From Mytilus edulis (Eukaryota; Mollusca; Bivalvia; Mytilida; Mytilidae): a stretch of DNA of 64,000 nucleotides. How positions within the stretch are numbered: position 1 is the stretch's first letter; each line of letters opens with the position of its first letter. The stretch is taken from NCBI RefSeq assembly GCF_963676685.1, contig NC_092345.1, forward strand, positions 84,819,592 through 84,883,591. Reading direction: 5' to 3'. Of this stretch, positions 22,661-37,200 are shown piece after piece. Both the position numbers and the translations under genes were made by a program. The notes under the pieces were generated by a model, which was given only the letters and a program-made list of their open reading frames with translations, did not search any database and had not been told where the DNA came from.

Positions 22661-25230
22661 AAACCTTCCTATAATAGACTTTCAACTTACATTCATAAAG
22701 AAAGTAAAGATTGGGGACATTTAGTGTGTAGACTCTTGTTTTAATATCACGTACCAGCTGTTTCAGAGAAGATTTTGTAAAAATTAACAGATGACAAAGA
22801 ACGACAACGACAAGTGAAGAGAAAAGTTCCCTAAAAACTTTTGGGCGAACTAAAAATGTGTTGAAGGGAAGGACTTTCAATGGTTAAGTTATAGGGTTCA
22901 CATATTTGCAGTCATCTTTACCTTAGTGATAAAGAAAATGTCAACCATCTCTACTTGGTAAAGATACATAATTGATAAATATTTTGCAGAATTAACATAT
23001 GAAAACCCAAATGTTATATATATCATTTTAATTAGAAATCTTCAGCTAATGAAAATAACATAAAATGACTCACAGTAAAGAAATCCAGAATTACATTTAC
23101 AGAAACACTGGGTATTAGTCTTATTTAATGTAATTCAAATAAGATATCAAAATATAATGATATTCAGTAACACTATACAACTATTATTATTATTGCATAT
23201 AAAACACAAATAAAAATACAAAGTGTAACATAGATAATAAGACAGAAAAGAAAAAGATATAGGTATAGATTAGAACATTGTACCGTTTGCAAAATGTGAC
23301 TGTCAAGTCCTTTAAGACTTTTTTTTATGTCAAAACCTAATTCACCAGCATTTCTTGATTTCTGTATTATTAAACAAGAGTTGACATATTATGATATGTT
23401 TAAATGTCTCTTTTGCACAATAATTGATCTATTTGAAAGCCAAAAAAACTCCCAGAACTGGACAAGGTGATATGAAGCCTGTCTGAAGCACACATTGATT
23501 TACATACAAGATATTTCCAACTTATCAACTATTATTAAAACCAAATCTAATACCCAACCACAGGAACATTAAAATGAGGTCAAGGCCATCAACTGTTTCA
23601 GAAAAAAATAAAAGTCGACATACTCCATACTTCATACATGATATATTTAAGTTCCTGAGGTATTTTGAAATGTAAACATAACTAAATAAGTAAAGAGTGC
23701 ACACAATGAAATGTCTTGCCTGCTTTACTGACCATGATTGATTTAATGTAGAAACCAAGATTTTTTATTTACTCAGCACAAGTGTTACATAAATTTTACA
23801 TTAGCAATGGTCAAGACAACCAGGTAAAGGTAAGAAAAAACTTGCCAGACAAGATGTGTACACCTTACACATGCATTGTCGCTGGATGAGCATCTAACAC
23901 TGCAGTGAAAGGCTAGACACAAAAAACATTTTTTTCTCTCAAATAAATTTTCTTACTAACGTGTTTTTAGAAACAGCAAATCAGTGGTTTGTTCATTCAC
24001 ATAGATGTTACATTCATTTAAAAAAGTTATAACAGTATTTTAAGACAAAGCCTTAAAGCTTGAGATGAGGTAGGTGAAAGATTTCAAGTTGACATAGTGT
24101 AAGTCCATCAGTGTTGGCAATTTATCATGTCAGACTCTCGACTCTTGAGTTATCTAAACTAATTACTGTAAATTCAGAAATTATTGTGTGCATTTATTAT
24201 TGGGATTTTTTGAAAAATGGACAAACATGTGAGATTAATTATTGCAATGTCAGGAAAATCTGCATACAGATATATGTTTCAGATATAAAAATGTGAGTTC
24301 TTATTTTGTGATACTCACTCAGTCATATTATTCAAATTAATAAAAATCACACAATAAATTCTGAATTTACAGTATCAAAATATTTCTTTCAACACAAATA
24401 AATAACTAAAGTGATGCATAGAATATTTTAACTCTTCATATATATTGTGTTAAAAAAGTTACAAAAGAAAGATGGTAGTCAAATACAATGATCACAGCAT
24501 GATAAGACTAAAAACACATACATGACAGAGGTATGCAAGAGTATTAAACATTTCTATATCTTAAAAACTTTACTAGTCTAAAAATAGATTAAAAAAATTA
24601 ACCTCCTTAAAAATTAATAGTCACGACAGTAGATGCCTTTAAACTGCTTAGACTATACGAAAGATAAAATTATTCACTTCAAAGAAAAGAAGTAAATAAG
24701 GAAAAATAATTGTTTTTTTTATAATGTAGCAAATATATTTATGTTATTAAGACCATGGTTTTTAATTTGCTTCAATTATGTTTACTCTAAAAATGTTTGG
24801 GTTTATCTGTTTGTGGGAAAAAAAGATTGTATACACTGTATGTGTATTATTTCATATTCATATTACAAGAATAAAATGTTATGAAGGGTTTGTAAAAAAC
24901 ATCAAAAATTACAATTCATTTTTTTCTTCTTTTGAAAATTGCAAAATTTGGTTGGCCAACAAATAAAAAATAAAAAATTGATCACTACTAACAAAATTGC
25001 TGCTCTAGCCAACGCAATTAAAAATTTGTTTTACACTGAGAGATGAAAAATGCTGTTGTGGACTGGTCATGCTGGTAATTTGAATTCAAATGCATATATA
25101 TGTGTATGCAATTGTGCAATGGAGGACTCCACTATATTGATAAGTTATCTTAGTACCTGGTTGTGAGATCATTTTTTTCAACTGGTTTTCCCCTATATCT
25201 ATTGATTCATTAGCTTTACAAATACTATCA
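22661..25230. other. DBF4 3' flank, no gene seen
   Basis: AT-rich intergenic sequence between the convergent MED1 and DBF4 genes. It presumably includes the DBF4 3' UTR on the - strand. A further fragment of the gaggtcaag repeat sits near 23570. Short ORFs here have no recognisable features. Confidence 0.4.
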
Positions 25231-28200
25231 TCATTTTCTACTTCGTGACCTACTTCTTCCATGTTGAGCTTTCACAGTAAATTTCGATGCCTTAATTTTA
25301 TCTTTGGATTTTTCACTCCCCATGTTTTTATTGTGATGATTAAGTTTATTTGTTTCTTTCTGAAATTTCAACTTCTCACAAGACTTTCTTTGTTTACATG
25401 TGAAATTTAAAGGGGCACTTCTGCTTAATTTGCTCTCCTCAATACCAGAAACCAATCTAAATGGAGTGGATGTACTACAAACACCTTTCAATGGACTAGA
25501 GGAAAACATTGTTTCTTCATCACAGTTTTTGGCTGGACTTACAAATCCTCTAAGCTTTTGTGGACTTAAATGATTAAATTCTATTTCATTGTCAACTTTT
25601 TCAATTCCATCCTGAATTACTTTCCTCCTCTTTCTTTTGGGATTTGGTGACCTTAACAAAGAACAGTGTAAAGCACTTTTGTAGAAAGTATTGTCCTCTT
25701 CGCTACAAAGTCTCTTTCTTTTTCTCGGAGAAAACTTTTTTGGACTAGAGAAAGTTTCTAACATACTTTTTGTGTTTGAGTTATTAAATGAGACTTGTGA
25801 CTGTATATATTCCTCACAAGCATCTCCCCACGAGGAGTCAGAACGTTTTCCAGGAGAGGTAAATACAGGAACTAGATCCTGTATATCATTACTGTCCTCA
25901 TTGACTAATTCAGCATTAATTACCCATTCCTGATGGGAATTTTCATCCATGTCTATTTCTGTTGTTTCCACAAACGAAGCATCACTATCAAGATTACTCT
26001 CTGCTGTGATATCTTCCTTAGAGAAGCCGTCAAACTCTTCATTGTTACCATCATCACTGGCAAGTAGTTTCCCAACACTTCTATCACTAAGTAATGACCA
26101 ACTTGTATTTAATTTGACTTTCTTTGATTTTTTTATATCCAGATTTGCTGCCTTCCAAACTAATATCTTCATTGGCGATTTTCTACTACTGGGACTTACT
26201 ACAGAATTACGAAGCAAACTTTTCTGAGACTTTTGGGGGGTTTTCTCTTTAGTGTTCATTGCTTGATCAAAAGTCTCCACTGTATTATCAGGATTAAATG
26301 GTTTTGATGGACTCAACCGTTTTATAGCAGATATCTTATTTGTAGTACTAGGAGCACATTCTGTTTGATATCTTTTATTATCAGAACATGTATGTTTCAC
26401 ACTAGAATGTAAAGGACTGGCTCTATCGCTTACTTCTTTAGTGCCTGATGGCAAACAGGATTTCTTCTTTTCTGATGAAATATCTTTGGTTTTGTGAATG
26501 TTTGTTTCCGTTTCATGTGATTTTTTGTTCTTATGTTTTTTTCGTAACATTCCACCACACGAGACATTGTTTTTCACATTACCACTCACATCTTTAGGTA
26601 CCTTTAAAACTGTGTGTTTTTTCTTGTTCTGTGAATTATTTACATGTTCAGTGGTTTTAATCTTGGTGCTTGTTTTTAAATCCTGACAAGTTTCTGTCAA
26701 TTTTTTGTTTGATTTTAAATCAGAATCTGTGTTAGATGAACTTAGAGAATCAACTGGCAATTTCAACCTATTAAGTTTTTTAGAATTAAACTTTGCAGAT
26801 GTTGGAGTGTAGTTAGGTTTGCGCCACATTTTTTTTCTTGCTGATCCGGGAGTTGTACTTGTTCCACTTCTTGGGCTACCTGAATTAAATTTCCTACTTT
26901 GAAGTTTCATTCTATTTGCTGATGTAGGTGTTTTATGTTTTCTATTTAATTTTGGGGATTCTGTGCCAATCAAACTGATTTCACTACTCATAGCATATAC
27001 ATCCTTACACTTCTGTGGAGTATCTTGGAAATCATAAACATCCATGTTGTTGTTTTTAGATTGTTGTAAATCATTTTGAATTGGTGACAACATTGGTGTT
27101 TTGTTATAACCTTTAACCTTTCTGGCAGGACTCTGCTTTGAAAGTTCATTAGTACAAATAGTTTTTTCCTGGCAATATTTCTTATCACTTGATACTTTAT
27201 GGTTGGTTTTCTTTTCAACCATTTCCTTATCATTGTTTGACACATTGGATTTTTCAGTCAAATCAGACTTGTCTGTTTTGTGTGTGATATTCTTCTTCAA
27301 TGGTTGATTTGACGTTTCAAGTTTTTGTGACCATCTTTTTACCACAACCTTTGCATCTTGTGTTTCAATGTTTTTAAAATCTCCCCAGTCTACCCGGCAT
27401 GGTGACATATTTTGCTGCATAAAGAATGATTTTGCTTTAGGAACATAATGGTTCTCAATATTGACCTTTGTTTGGGATGTTTCTTCATTATCTTTCTTCA
27501 CTTCAGCACTTTCACAGCTGATTACTTTATTTCTTTCTTCATCTCTTTTATTTCTTGTTTCATTAACATTATGATTATGTGGTAACTTGTCATTCTTAGC
27601 ACAACTTTGTTTTATCTTATCTTTGGTGATTTTATTGTCTTGTAACTTATCTCCCTTACTAGTTTGTCTATTTTTTATACAAGTTTCAGCATCCTTAATT
27701 TTATCAACAGAATCATTATAAAATTTCCTATCATTTTTACTCATTGCCAACTGATTATCTTTTATTTCTTTAGATGACATATTTAGCAAGCTGTCCTCAT
27801 TTAAACTGGTATTCATTCCAGATGAGTTTACATTTAAAGCTGATAAACTTATCTGGACCTCACTATTGACAGTCAAGTCATCTAGTTTGTCAATAACCAT
27901 ATCCCTTTCAAATTCAATTCTACTAGTAACTCTTTCCATTTTTTTCACTTCTGACATTTGACATTTGCTATCCTGAGTACTTGTATTTGATTCATTGCCA
28001 TTTATACATGTAATTGGACATTCCTTTTCATTCATAGAACTTTCTTCCTGCTGAGTTTTACTACTAACAATAACATTTTCCTCAGTTTTTCTAAGACTTC
28101 TTTTCTTTTCTTTGACATTTATAATTTCTCCTGGTTGTTGAACTGTTTCAGAAATATGGTTTTTCTGCTTTACAGTAATGTCATCCTTTTTTTCTTTTCT

Positions 28201-28285
28201 TTGTTTTTTCATTGCAATTTTTGCTGAAGCAGATTTTCTTGGGGTCCATTGTTTGGCCTCAGGAATGGATGTATCTATATCTTCA
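25231..28285 (-). CDS. DBF4: DBF4 terminal exon, 1017-residue tail
   Basis: It follows the acceptor ttttttttag and completes a Ser codon (SEDIDTSIPEAKQW). The region is Lys/Ser/Asn-rich, with many SP and TP sites followed by basic residues (TPRKSASAK, SPRSGTSTTPGSARKK, SPMKILVWKA, SPKKFSPRKRKR), an acidic patch (SDASFVETTEIDMDENSHQE) and the end GRSRSRSRK. The S/TP-K/R sites are CDK-type consensus sites. I recognise no folded domain. The extra seven residues of the open frame before 28285 are intron. Confidence 0.9.
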
Positions 28286-31200
28286 CTAAAAAAAATAATG
28301 TACATGAAATATGAACAAAAATAGAAAACTATTTCAAATTTTGCTGTTTGTGAATAGATTTTTTTTTTTATTACCGGTAATCGCTATTCTCTTTATGAGC
28401 CCTATTCTTCCATTGAAATTTGTTTAAATGCTTCTCAAATATCAATTTGATAATGGTTGCTCCATAAAAAATACATGGGACCCAGAGAAGGAACTTTACA
28501 ATGCATGTGTTAAATAGAGGGAAAATGTAAGAGAAGTTCACAAATTGCCTCTAAAGATGGTAACTCCATTTTTAAAGGGCCTTCTTTGTGTACCATGTAT
28601 AAATGAATGAAACAGTCCTAACTGCAGAATAATAAGTTTAACATTTTGTACCCCTAAAAACTACACAATATACTGCACCTAACATGGCTAAGTACTAATT
28701 TCTATTAAAACTTTTAAACCATGCTTCTTCATTCCATACTTAACATTTCCCATAAAAGTTTGAAATTTAGCAGTTAAACCTACCAGGAATATTACTTTAT
28801 ACTTTGCTGTATATTTCATCTTTAAAGAAAATATATATTGAGGTTTGATCTCTATCTGTGGCCAGATTATTTTCCTAACAAAATCGTAATATATTTGCAT
28901 TAGATATAAATTTAAATACGCCAACCACAAAGCATATTTAACAATGGTTTCTAATAGAGCAGCTGACATCTGATGTTGACTGGTTAAATTAGACTAATTC
29001 ACTATACAGGTAAATTGTTTATAGACATTCAAATTTTGATAAGTAGCATTGGTTTGCAACTTAATAATATCAGAGATTTTTTTAATCATGCAACTGGATT
29101 AAAAAAAGTCTTACTAGGGTAGATATAGGATATAATACAAAGACTAAGTTTTCTGGAAATTTATCAAAAATTAAAGATATGACTATATCTTGTTGATTTG
29201 TTCAGGGTTATCATAGGAGCATTAGCTACAAATTAACAAAAAAATCAACCTATAATATTTATAAAAGTGTAATTGTGAAATAATATTTCATCAGTTATTA
29301 TAACAGTCAGTTTGGTCTAATTTTACAAGATTAGCTCTAAAACATCCCAGATGCATTATTGGCTTGCAAGTAAAAAAAACCAACATGTTTTAAAGGATGT
29401 CAACATTGAAAAGTGGAACAATGCAGACTCTGGGAAGATCCCTTTTCAGAGACTACTTCTGCCCACAAAAAACATCATTCTTACACAGGGAAAAATGTGA
29501 TTTACCTATTTTTTTTTATAAATTTGGATAGACATTTTAGTATGTTATAATTCAAATATGAGAACTCAAGTTTTATTATGGATAAGTACCAATCCATCAT
29601 GACCTTTACACTATCATACAATGCATATAAAGGAACAAGATAGATCTTTCTGTAATGCAAAGTTTTTTTTTTCACCTACAAAACATTATATTATCTCTTG
29701 GTTATATACCTTATGGTCTTGCCTTTTCTCAGATGTGTAGTAAGAGTTCTCTGTAAAAACTTTGCTGTGTTACAGTTTGAACCATTCTTTATAAGAATAT
29801 CTAATGATTCGTAATTCTTTTTATCCCTAACAAACTGCTTATGCTGCTCATTCTTGATATGCTGCAATATAATTAACAATACTAACTTAATATCATAACA
29901 CTTTTTAAAAACATTTTCTGCAAAGAACGGTCTGTAAATCAAAACTGTTTTTCCACATTTTGCTGTGTAAGAGTTTATGTACAGTAAATCAATATAATGC
30001 CCTTTAAAACTTTGAAGGTCTTTATGATATTATATGATGTATAACAAGCATTTTCTATGTGTTCATCAGATCATTCAGGAGATTGTATTGTATTCAAAGC
30101 TTGGCCTACATAAAAAGTATATTTTTACTGTCACAAATTGAGTTTACTTCACGACGCGTAGAAAGTCTTTTGTTTAACCTATTCAATCTAGTCAAGTTTA
30201 AGCAGGTTTAACAAGTAAAACTGTGCTCACTGATGATACCCCTGCAGAAATATATCAGTAAACAGGAAGTTGTTGAGTGATTAATCTGACACACATCACA
30301 CAGTATAGCTGACTTGTATAAACCCTGAAACCAAATTTCAGAAATTCCTGTATATTCCTGAGAAAAATGTGACAAAAATTTTCAACTTGGCTATTATGTG
30401 TAAAATGATACAAGTGTTCAGTAAACAGGAAGTTGTTGAGTGATGAATCTGAAAACGCATCACACAATATAACTGACTTATATAAACCCTGAAACCAACT
30501 GACTTACATAAAGTCATAAACCATGAAACCAACTGACTTATATAAACCCTGAAACCAAATTTCAGAAATCCTTGTCCAGTAGTTCCCGAGTAAAATGTGA
30601 CAAAAAAAATCATGGGACAAAGGTAAAACAGTATACCCCCACTTTTTTAAAGCTGGGGTATAATTTTTTTCATTTGAACAAACCTGATCTATGTGTTCAT
30701 ATCTGATGAGACAACATTCACAATATCCACGTTTCTTCTCTAATAATCTCTTTCGCTCTGCTTTGCGTCTAATATCTCCTGCTGTCATAATCCTTACTGG
30801 ACCAATAATACTGTCAGATTTTTTTATTTTCCTACAAATTAATGTCATATAAATCTTTTACTTCAATATATAAACCTAAAATGATGGACATCTCGTATTT
30901 GCAATTTGGACAATTAAAATGCAGAACACAAATACTAGATGTTATGTAGAAAACAGGCAACTTTATTTTCGTTTAAAATTAGGTTAAGACCAGCTTTAAA
31001 TGTGTTTTCAGAGCATGGAGTTTTTTTAAGGTATAAACCATACATACATTATAGCAATATGTAAAGGTCATAAATAATTTAGTGAGAAAAATTTCAATAA
31101 GTTTGACAGAAAGATTTCATTGATATTAGCTTTGCTGTCTTTGAATGCTGTCGTGGAAATTTCATCAAATTGGCAAATCACATAAGATTTTTTAACTTAA

Positions 31201-34200
31201 TATACTGTTCACTAATTGAAAAGAGCAATAATCTATATTATTTGTTGAGATTGTATTAAGAATAGTGATTGCCGTTTACAGTATCTGTCTATATATAGAA
31301 GCTTTATAGATTATGTAGAAAACGCTATAAAATGGGTAAAAATCACGACTAAAGCACAATAAGATATGGTGATGCAGATCATTAAATTATCTATACTCTC
31401 TATATGCTAAATTTTTTTAAAGTTAGTAGGGAAAAATGTAAGCATTTGTTTGAAACACTATTTCATAGGCAAGCATATGAAGCAAATTCATTTGGAATAA
31501 ATCTGGTTGTTTTTTCCAGGCTTATCTTTTAGCAGTTTGATGTTTGTATGTAACAAAACAGCCGGCCCCATTTATTTACTTTCAATCATTGTACTTTTGT
31601 AATCTCAATTTTTTCCGTCTTTTTTTCCTTTCTGGCTAATTCTACCAAAGGAAACAAATGAACTTTTTCATGATGTTGAGTGAAAGAGTAGTCAATTTGT
31701 AAGAAATACAAGAATTCAAATAGCTGCTAAACAAAACATTTTGAATTTGATCTCATTTCATTCATTAGCTCAACCAAAGACCCACTCACCCATCTATGGG
31801 TGTGTTGCTATCACATGTATTATCCCTGCATTCATCCTCAGAATGTACTTCTATGTTGGGTAGCCCAATCTTGTCTCTCCTGTCCCCCACGGACTCGTCA
31901 TCCTTCCCAACTCTGGTACCATCAAATGGACAGCTACCTTTGGGTGTGTCTACATTTACATGCGGCCATGTTTCCAGATGTTTGTATACAATTTTATACT
32001 GATGACTTGTGTCTTCAAACTTTAAAAAGGGCCTCTTTAGTTTTTTAACTAAAAACAAAAATAAAGAAAAGTTAAGAAAGTGATCATGTTAAATTGATTA
32101 CCCTACAAATCTTTAATGCGTATAATTGTTATGAACAGTAAGTTTATCTGTTTGCACTCTGGGTTTACAAGCTTTCAAGACTATATTTTTCAACATTCTA
32201 GCGTTTGTCAGTATTCATAAAGTGACTTGTCAGTATTAAATCTTTTTTTAAAACTGTGACTATAATATTAAGTTTTATCAACAGATGATATGAAGTTTAT
32301 GTCAATGAGAAAGCAATCGAACAACAAAAATAACTATAAGACACAGAGAGGGCAACATACAGTCTTCAACAACAGACATCTGTCTATACAATAAATAAGT
32401 TATGGTCAAGGAAGAGTAAATAAGCCATGACACAGATTTTGATATATTTTAGCTCATTGAACTATGACTGAAATTGAAAAAGAACGCATTTATTTCTGAA
32501 ATATTACTGATTAATTCTTTCTAAATTGGTGTACAATTGTATCAAGACACAAAAATAGTGCCTAATATAAAAAAGAAGATGTGGTATGATTGCCAATGAG
32601 ACAACTATCCACAAAAGACCAAAATGACACAGACATTAACAACTATAGGTCACCGTAAGGCCTTCAACAATGAGCAAAGCCCATACCGCAAAGGCCCCGA
32701 TAAGACAATGTAAAGCAATTTAAACGAGAAAACTAACAGCCTTGTTTATGTAAAAAAAAAAAAAAAAAATGAACGAAAAACAAATATGCAACACATAAAC
32801 AAACGACAACCACTGAATTACAGGCTCCTGACTTGGGACAGGCACATACATAAATAATGTGGTAGGGTTAAACATGTTAGCGGGATCCCAACCCTCCCCC
32901 TAACCTGGGACAGTGGTATAACAGTACATTATAAGAACGAACTATAAAAATCAGTTGAAAAAGGCTTAACTCATCAGATGGACAAAAATACAAGTGGACG
33001 TGGCCCGGTACTTATACATCCCGACACAAAAAGACACATGAACAGATCTGAGAGTACTCGTAGTTATCTGACAGCTAGTTCAAAGCCACTAACAACTAAT
33101 AAAAAAATCATGTATCTAAGACTAAACTATCAATCTGTTCACATCCAACATCCAATGGATTTAGTGTAAAGAAGTCATAAACAGCCAGAGAAAAACATGA
33201 CCTTGTGCAATGCCAAGTTACAGGTATCGACAGATTGTAGATCCATGAATATGTATATGCATATAACATACTAGTAATATTTAGTTAGTTTTTAATTTAC
33301 TGATAACAAAATCAATATTTATACCAATAAAAACAATATTCAATGATCTTATTACAGTGTTGAATAGGTAACCTTTTAGAATAAGTTTATTTAAAGGAGC
33401 GACAAGTTTACATGGATCATTTCTAAATTTCAGGGCACGGTTAACAACATTTCCATAAAAATGAGGACGTGCTATCCCTTTTGAAATAAGTTTTCTACAG
33501 GTACAACCAAACTTCAAAACCAAATCTTTATATCTATGGAAAAATTTAGTTAAGGTTTTAATTAATTTATGGTAATGATATCCCTGGTTTAATAATTTAC
33601 CAGTAATACATAGGTTGCGTTCGTTAAAATCAAAAACGTCACAACAGACACTGGCATAGCGAACAAGTTGTCAAATATAAACACTGTAAGATGGTGCCAA
33701 AGGAACATCACCATCTAAAAAAAGAAAATTAATAATAGGGAATTAAATCATAATCTTGTGAAAAAAAATTATGTAACATATCATAGCTCTCATTAACATG
33801 CATCAGAATCAGATGTTCTTTAGATATTGGGGAAGGGGGGGAGAGAGAGGGGTATAAAATATACCCCCCCCCCCAATATCTAATGAACATCTGATTCTGA
33901 TGCATGTTAATGAGCTATGATATGTAACATAATTTTTTTTCACAAGATTATGATTTAATTTACTTATACTTTGGATGACAAAATTATTTCGTATTGACGT
34001 TTACATTCCGACAAACCAAACACTTCACTCTTTGATGGATGCTTTTTGTGCTTCTTTGTTAAATATTTGTTAGTTTTTTCTTATTGAGATTGTGACACAA
34101 TGATGATTGCTGTACCCCTGTTTTGATAATTTAACCTGTTATGTCTGTTTTGTTCATGCATCGTTATAATGGAGTTTGATGCGACTGTCATACAAGTGAA

Positions 34201-37200
34201 TGGTTTAGCGCTATAAGACGAGGTTTAATGCACCATTTTCTACATTTGAAAATGCCTGTACCATGTCAGGAATATGACCGTTGTTGTCCCTTTGTTTGAT
34301 GTGTTTTGTCATTTGACTTTACCATTTGATTAGGGACTTTCTGTTTTGAATTTTCCTCAGAGTTCAGTATTTTTGTTATTTTAAGACACACTAAAAATGT
34401 GTAACACTTAGTTTTATAACAGTACAATGAATATGTGTCCCCAAAATATTTAAGGTAGTATGAAAAAGAAGAAACCCTTTTGGTTGATGGAAGGTTACCT
34501 TTAAATTCATCTCCTTTGGATGTGGAACAGGTTTTCTTCCCTTTCAAATCCTAAAATATTAGAATAGACTCATAATTTTCTGTAACTAATCATTGATACA
34601 GTTATAATCTATGTTTGGTGAAAAGATCGATTATAGTGTGATACTTACTAGTTTAAGAGGTAACTATTATGAAACAACACACCTGTATATCAAATATAAA
34701 TAAAGTTTTATGAGTCTTATTAAAGTAATTTGTTCTTTAGAAATGATTTAGATTTGAATGGAACTATAGAGTATTTGGATCTTAACCTGATGTATAATGA
34801 TATTGCAATAAAAATACATCATGGTTAGAGCCTAAAAATGTAAACTCTTATATATGTATGATACATGTTAATATTTAGTTTATCATATCTTAAGTGCCAA
34901 ATGTGGTAATAAATGTATCTAACCTTCTTGGTGTCTAGAGGTAACTTCAGAACTTCCTTCTGTATCCATTTCTGGGCAACTGCAAAATATAATCATCAAT
35001 AAACATTAAGGTTTATATAACATACATCCGTTACAACATATATCAAATCACTCACGTTCATAAACAGACCAAAATCAAAGTGATGGAAATCACTAATGGA
35101 AAGATTAGAAGAGTAGTTTGAAAAATTTTATGTTAAGGTGTGGTGGGGGGAAATGAACATTAATAAAGCACTATTGCTGAAAATTTTTCAGTATGAGAAT
35201 AAAATGAGCTCATTGAATTAAATAATATGGGTCTCTTAATTTGCACAATTTTATTTAAACTGCAGTTTATATCTTATCCAAATAATGTTGCCTGTTCTGA
35301 ACATGTTTCAAAAAAACAAACAATTGCAAACCAAAATTCTTCTAGTAAATGCTTCCAACTATCATTGTAAGACATAAAATCTGGACCAACAGCTAAGAAC
35401 TTTAAAGTGTCAACAAAAATAATCTAAATATGTTTTTTGGGGGCATTTTGTAAGTTGAAACATAGGTTATATGACATTGAAGATTAAAAAGTTGTAGAGT
35501 GCCTTTTGATCAATTTTTAAAGTATTTCTCAAAACAGGGCATTGAAAATGTACTTTTTCAATGTAAACAAATTAAAAAAAACTTATCCTATTAAAATTTT
35601 GATTCTTTCTTGATATATATTCACTCCTAATAAAAATTCAAAGACTGAAATAGACATGATGATTGATTGGGAATAAATTAATAAACAATGGTTTGTTTTA
35701 ATTAAAAGTTTTAAAATTTTAAAACTGTTTCAAGCCAATTCCTAATGATAAAAAAATAAGTGAACTTATCTAAATTGTTGATTAATTACAGATGAATATT
35801 GGAAATTTATCAAGAAAATTACAGGCCTTACATGAATAGCTTTTATATATTCATATTTCATTTTTTTTTTAAAGATATCTTGTTAATCCATTGATCAATT
35901 ATCTTTCAAGACATGATTTACAGTATCACTTTATGTATTGTAGATAAAAAATAATAGGAAATAAATAAATCTATTATCCTTATATATATATCAAACATCT
36001 AATATATACATTTGTGTATTCAATTATGAGGTCAAATACTTGTATATTGCAGTTGTATATTGAAGGTTTTAATTATTTAAGACTGAGGTTGATAAGTAAT
36101 GTGGTCAATTTGATTGACAGTTTAGGAGGTGGGGCATTGTAATTAAAGGTCCACCTTGTTTCTGATTGTTTGGTAAAAATGACAGTTGTCAATCATTATA
36201 GTATTGTATCAATACCCAATTACCTAATCAAAATGTTATAAAAAAAAGCCTGCACATCAACACACCTTAGTTACATACATTCTTGGATGAACTGCTCCAA
36301 AAATATATCTTTTTTTCAGTTCATATGTGTATTATGTGCACATACATGAGACCTATAGGGAACTATATTTCAGTATGAATACATTTAGTAACAGTAGCTT
36401 AGCTGTCGTGTTGTACACAGCCAATTTTGCATAGGTACTATGTCTGTACCAAAAATCTGTAGTACTGGAAATCTACTTTTCATATTCAGTACTATTTTGT
36501 TATTCTAAAATTATTGTAATATTTAGGTACCTGTATTTTACAGTACTCGATTTGTACTTGAAAATTTAAGTACTACATATTTTTGGTTACAACGTTACAT
36601 TTTCAGCATTTTGATAGTATGTCTATTTCAAATCTCTTAAAATTATGATTTTTAAACATAGAATATTGTGATCGCTTTTGGTTTTATTTCTATACCAAAA
36701 TTTTAAGTACAAATCAATTACTGTAAAATACAGGTACGTAAAAAGTACAATAATTTCAAAGTAAAGAAATAGTACTAAATATCAATAGTAAATTTTCAGT
36801 ACTACAGATTTTAAGTACAAAAATAGTACCTATGCAAAATTGGCTGTGTAAGAGAGGCCAGTGTCTTAGTAAAGATTTAGAACAAGTTCTAATCTTTCCA
36901 AAATTATGCAAGCCTATTTTTAATGTTATATGCAAAACCAACTTTGACTTATAAATTGGTTACAAAAAATATCCATACCTTCCAATCCAACTATCTTAAC
37001 ACCCCATTTCTGGGCATTTTCAACGACAATATTGTTCTGCAAAAAAAGTGAGGAATCAAGGTCATAAATGCAATAATCTTTTACAAAATTTACAGATAGC
37101 GTTTTTTTTTCATTTTATTTACCATGTTTTGATTCAGCACTTTTGTATAAACATTTGTATGCTTATTGCATTTTTTTAATTTTAAATGATTGTTCAAATT

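Noticed and set aside
31796-32048. Two + strand ORFs over the DBF4 motif M exon
   Set aside because: Antisense shadows of the coding exon, which has clear DBF4 motifs and matching splice phases.
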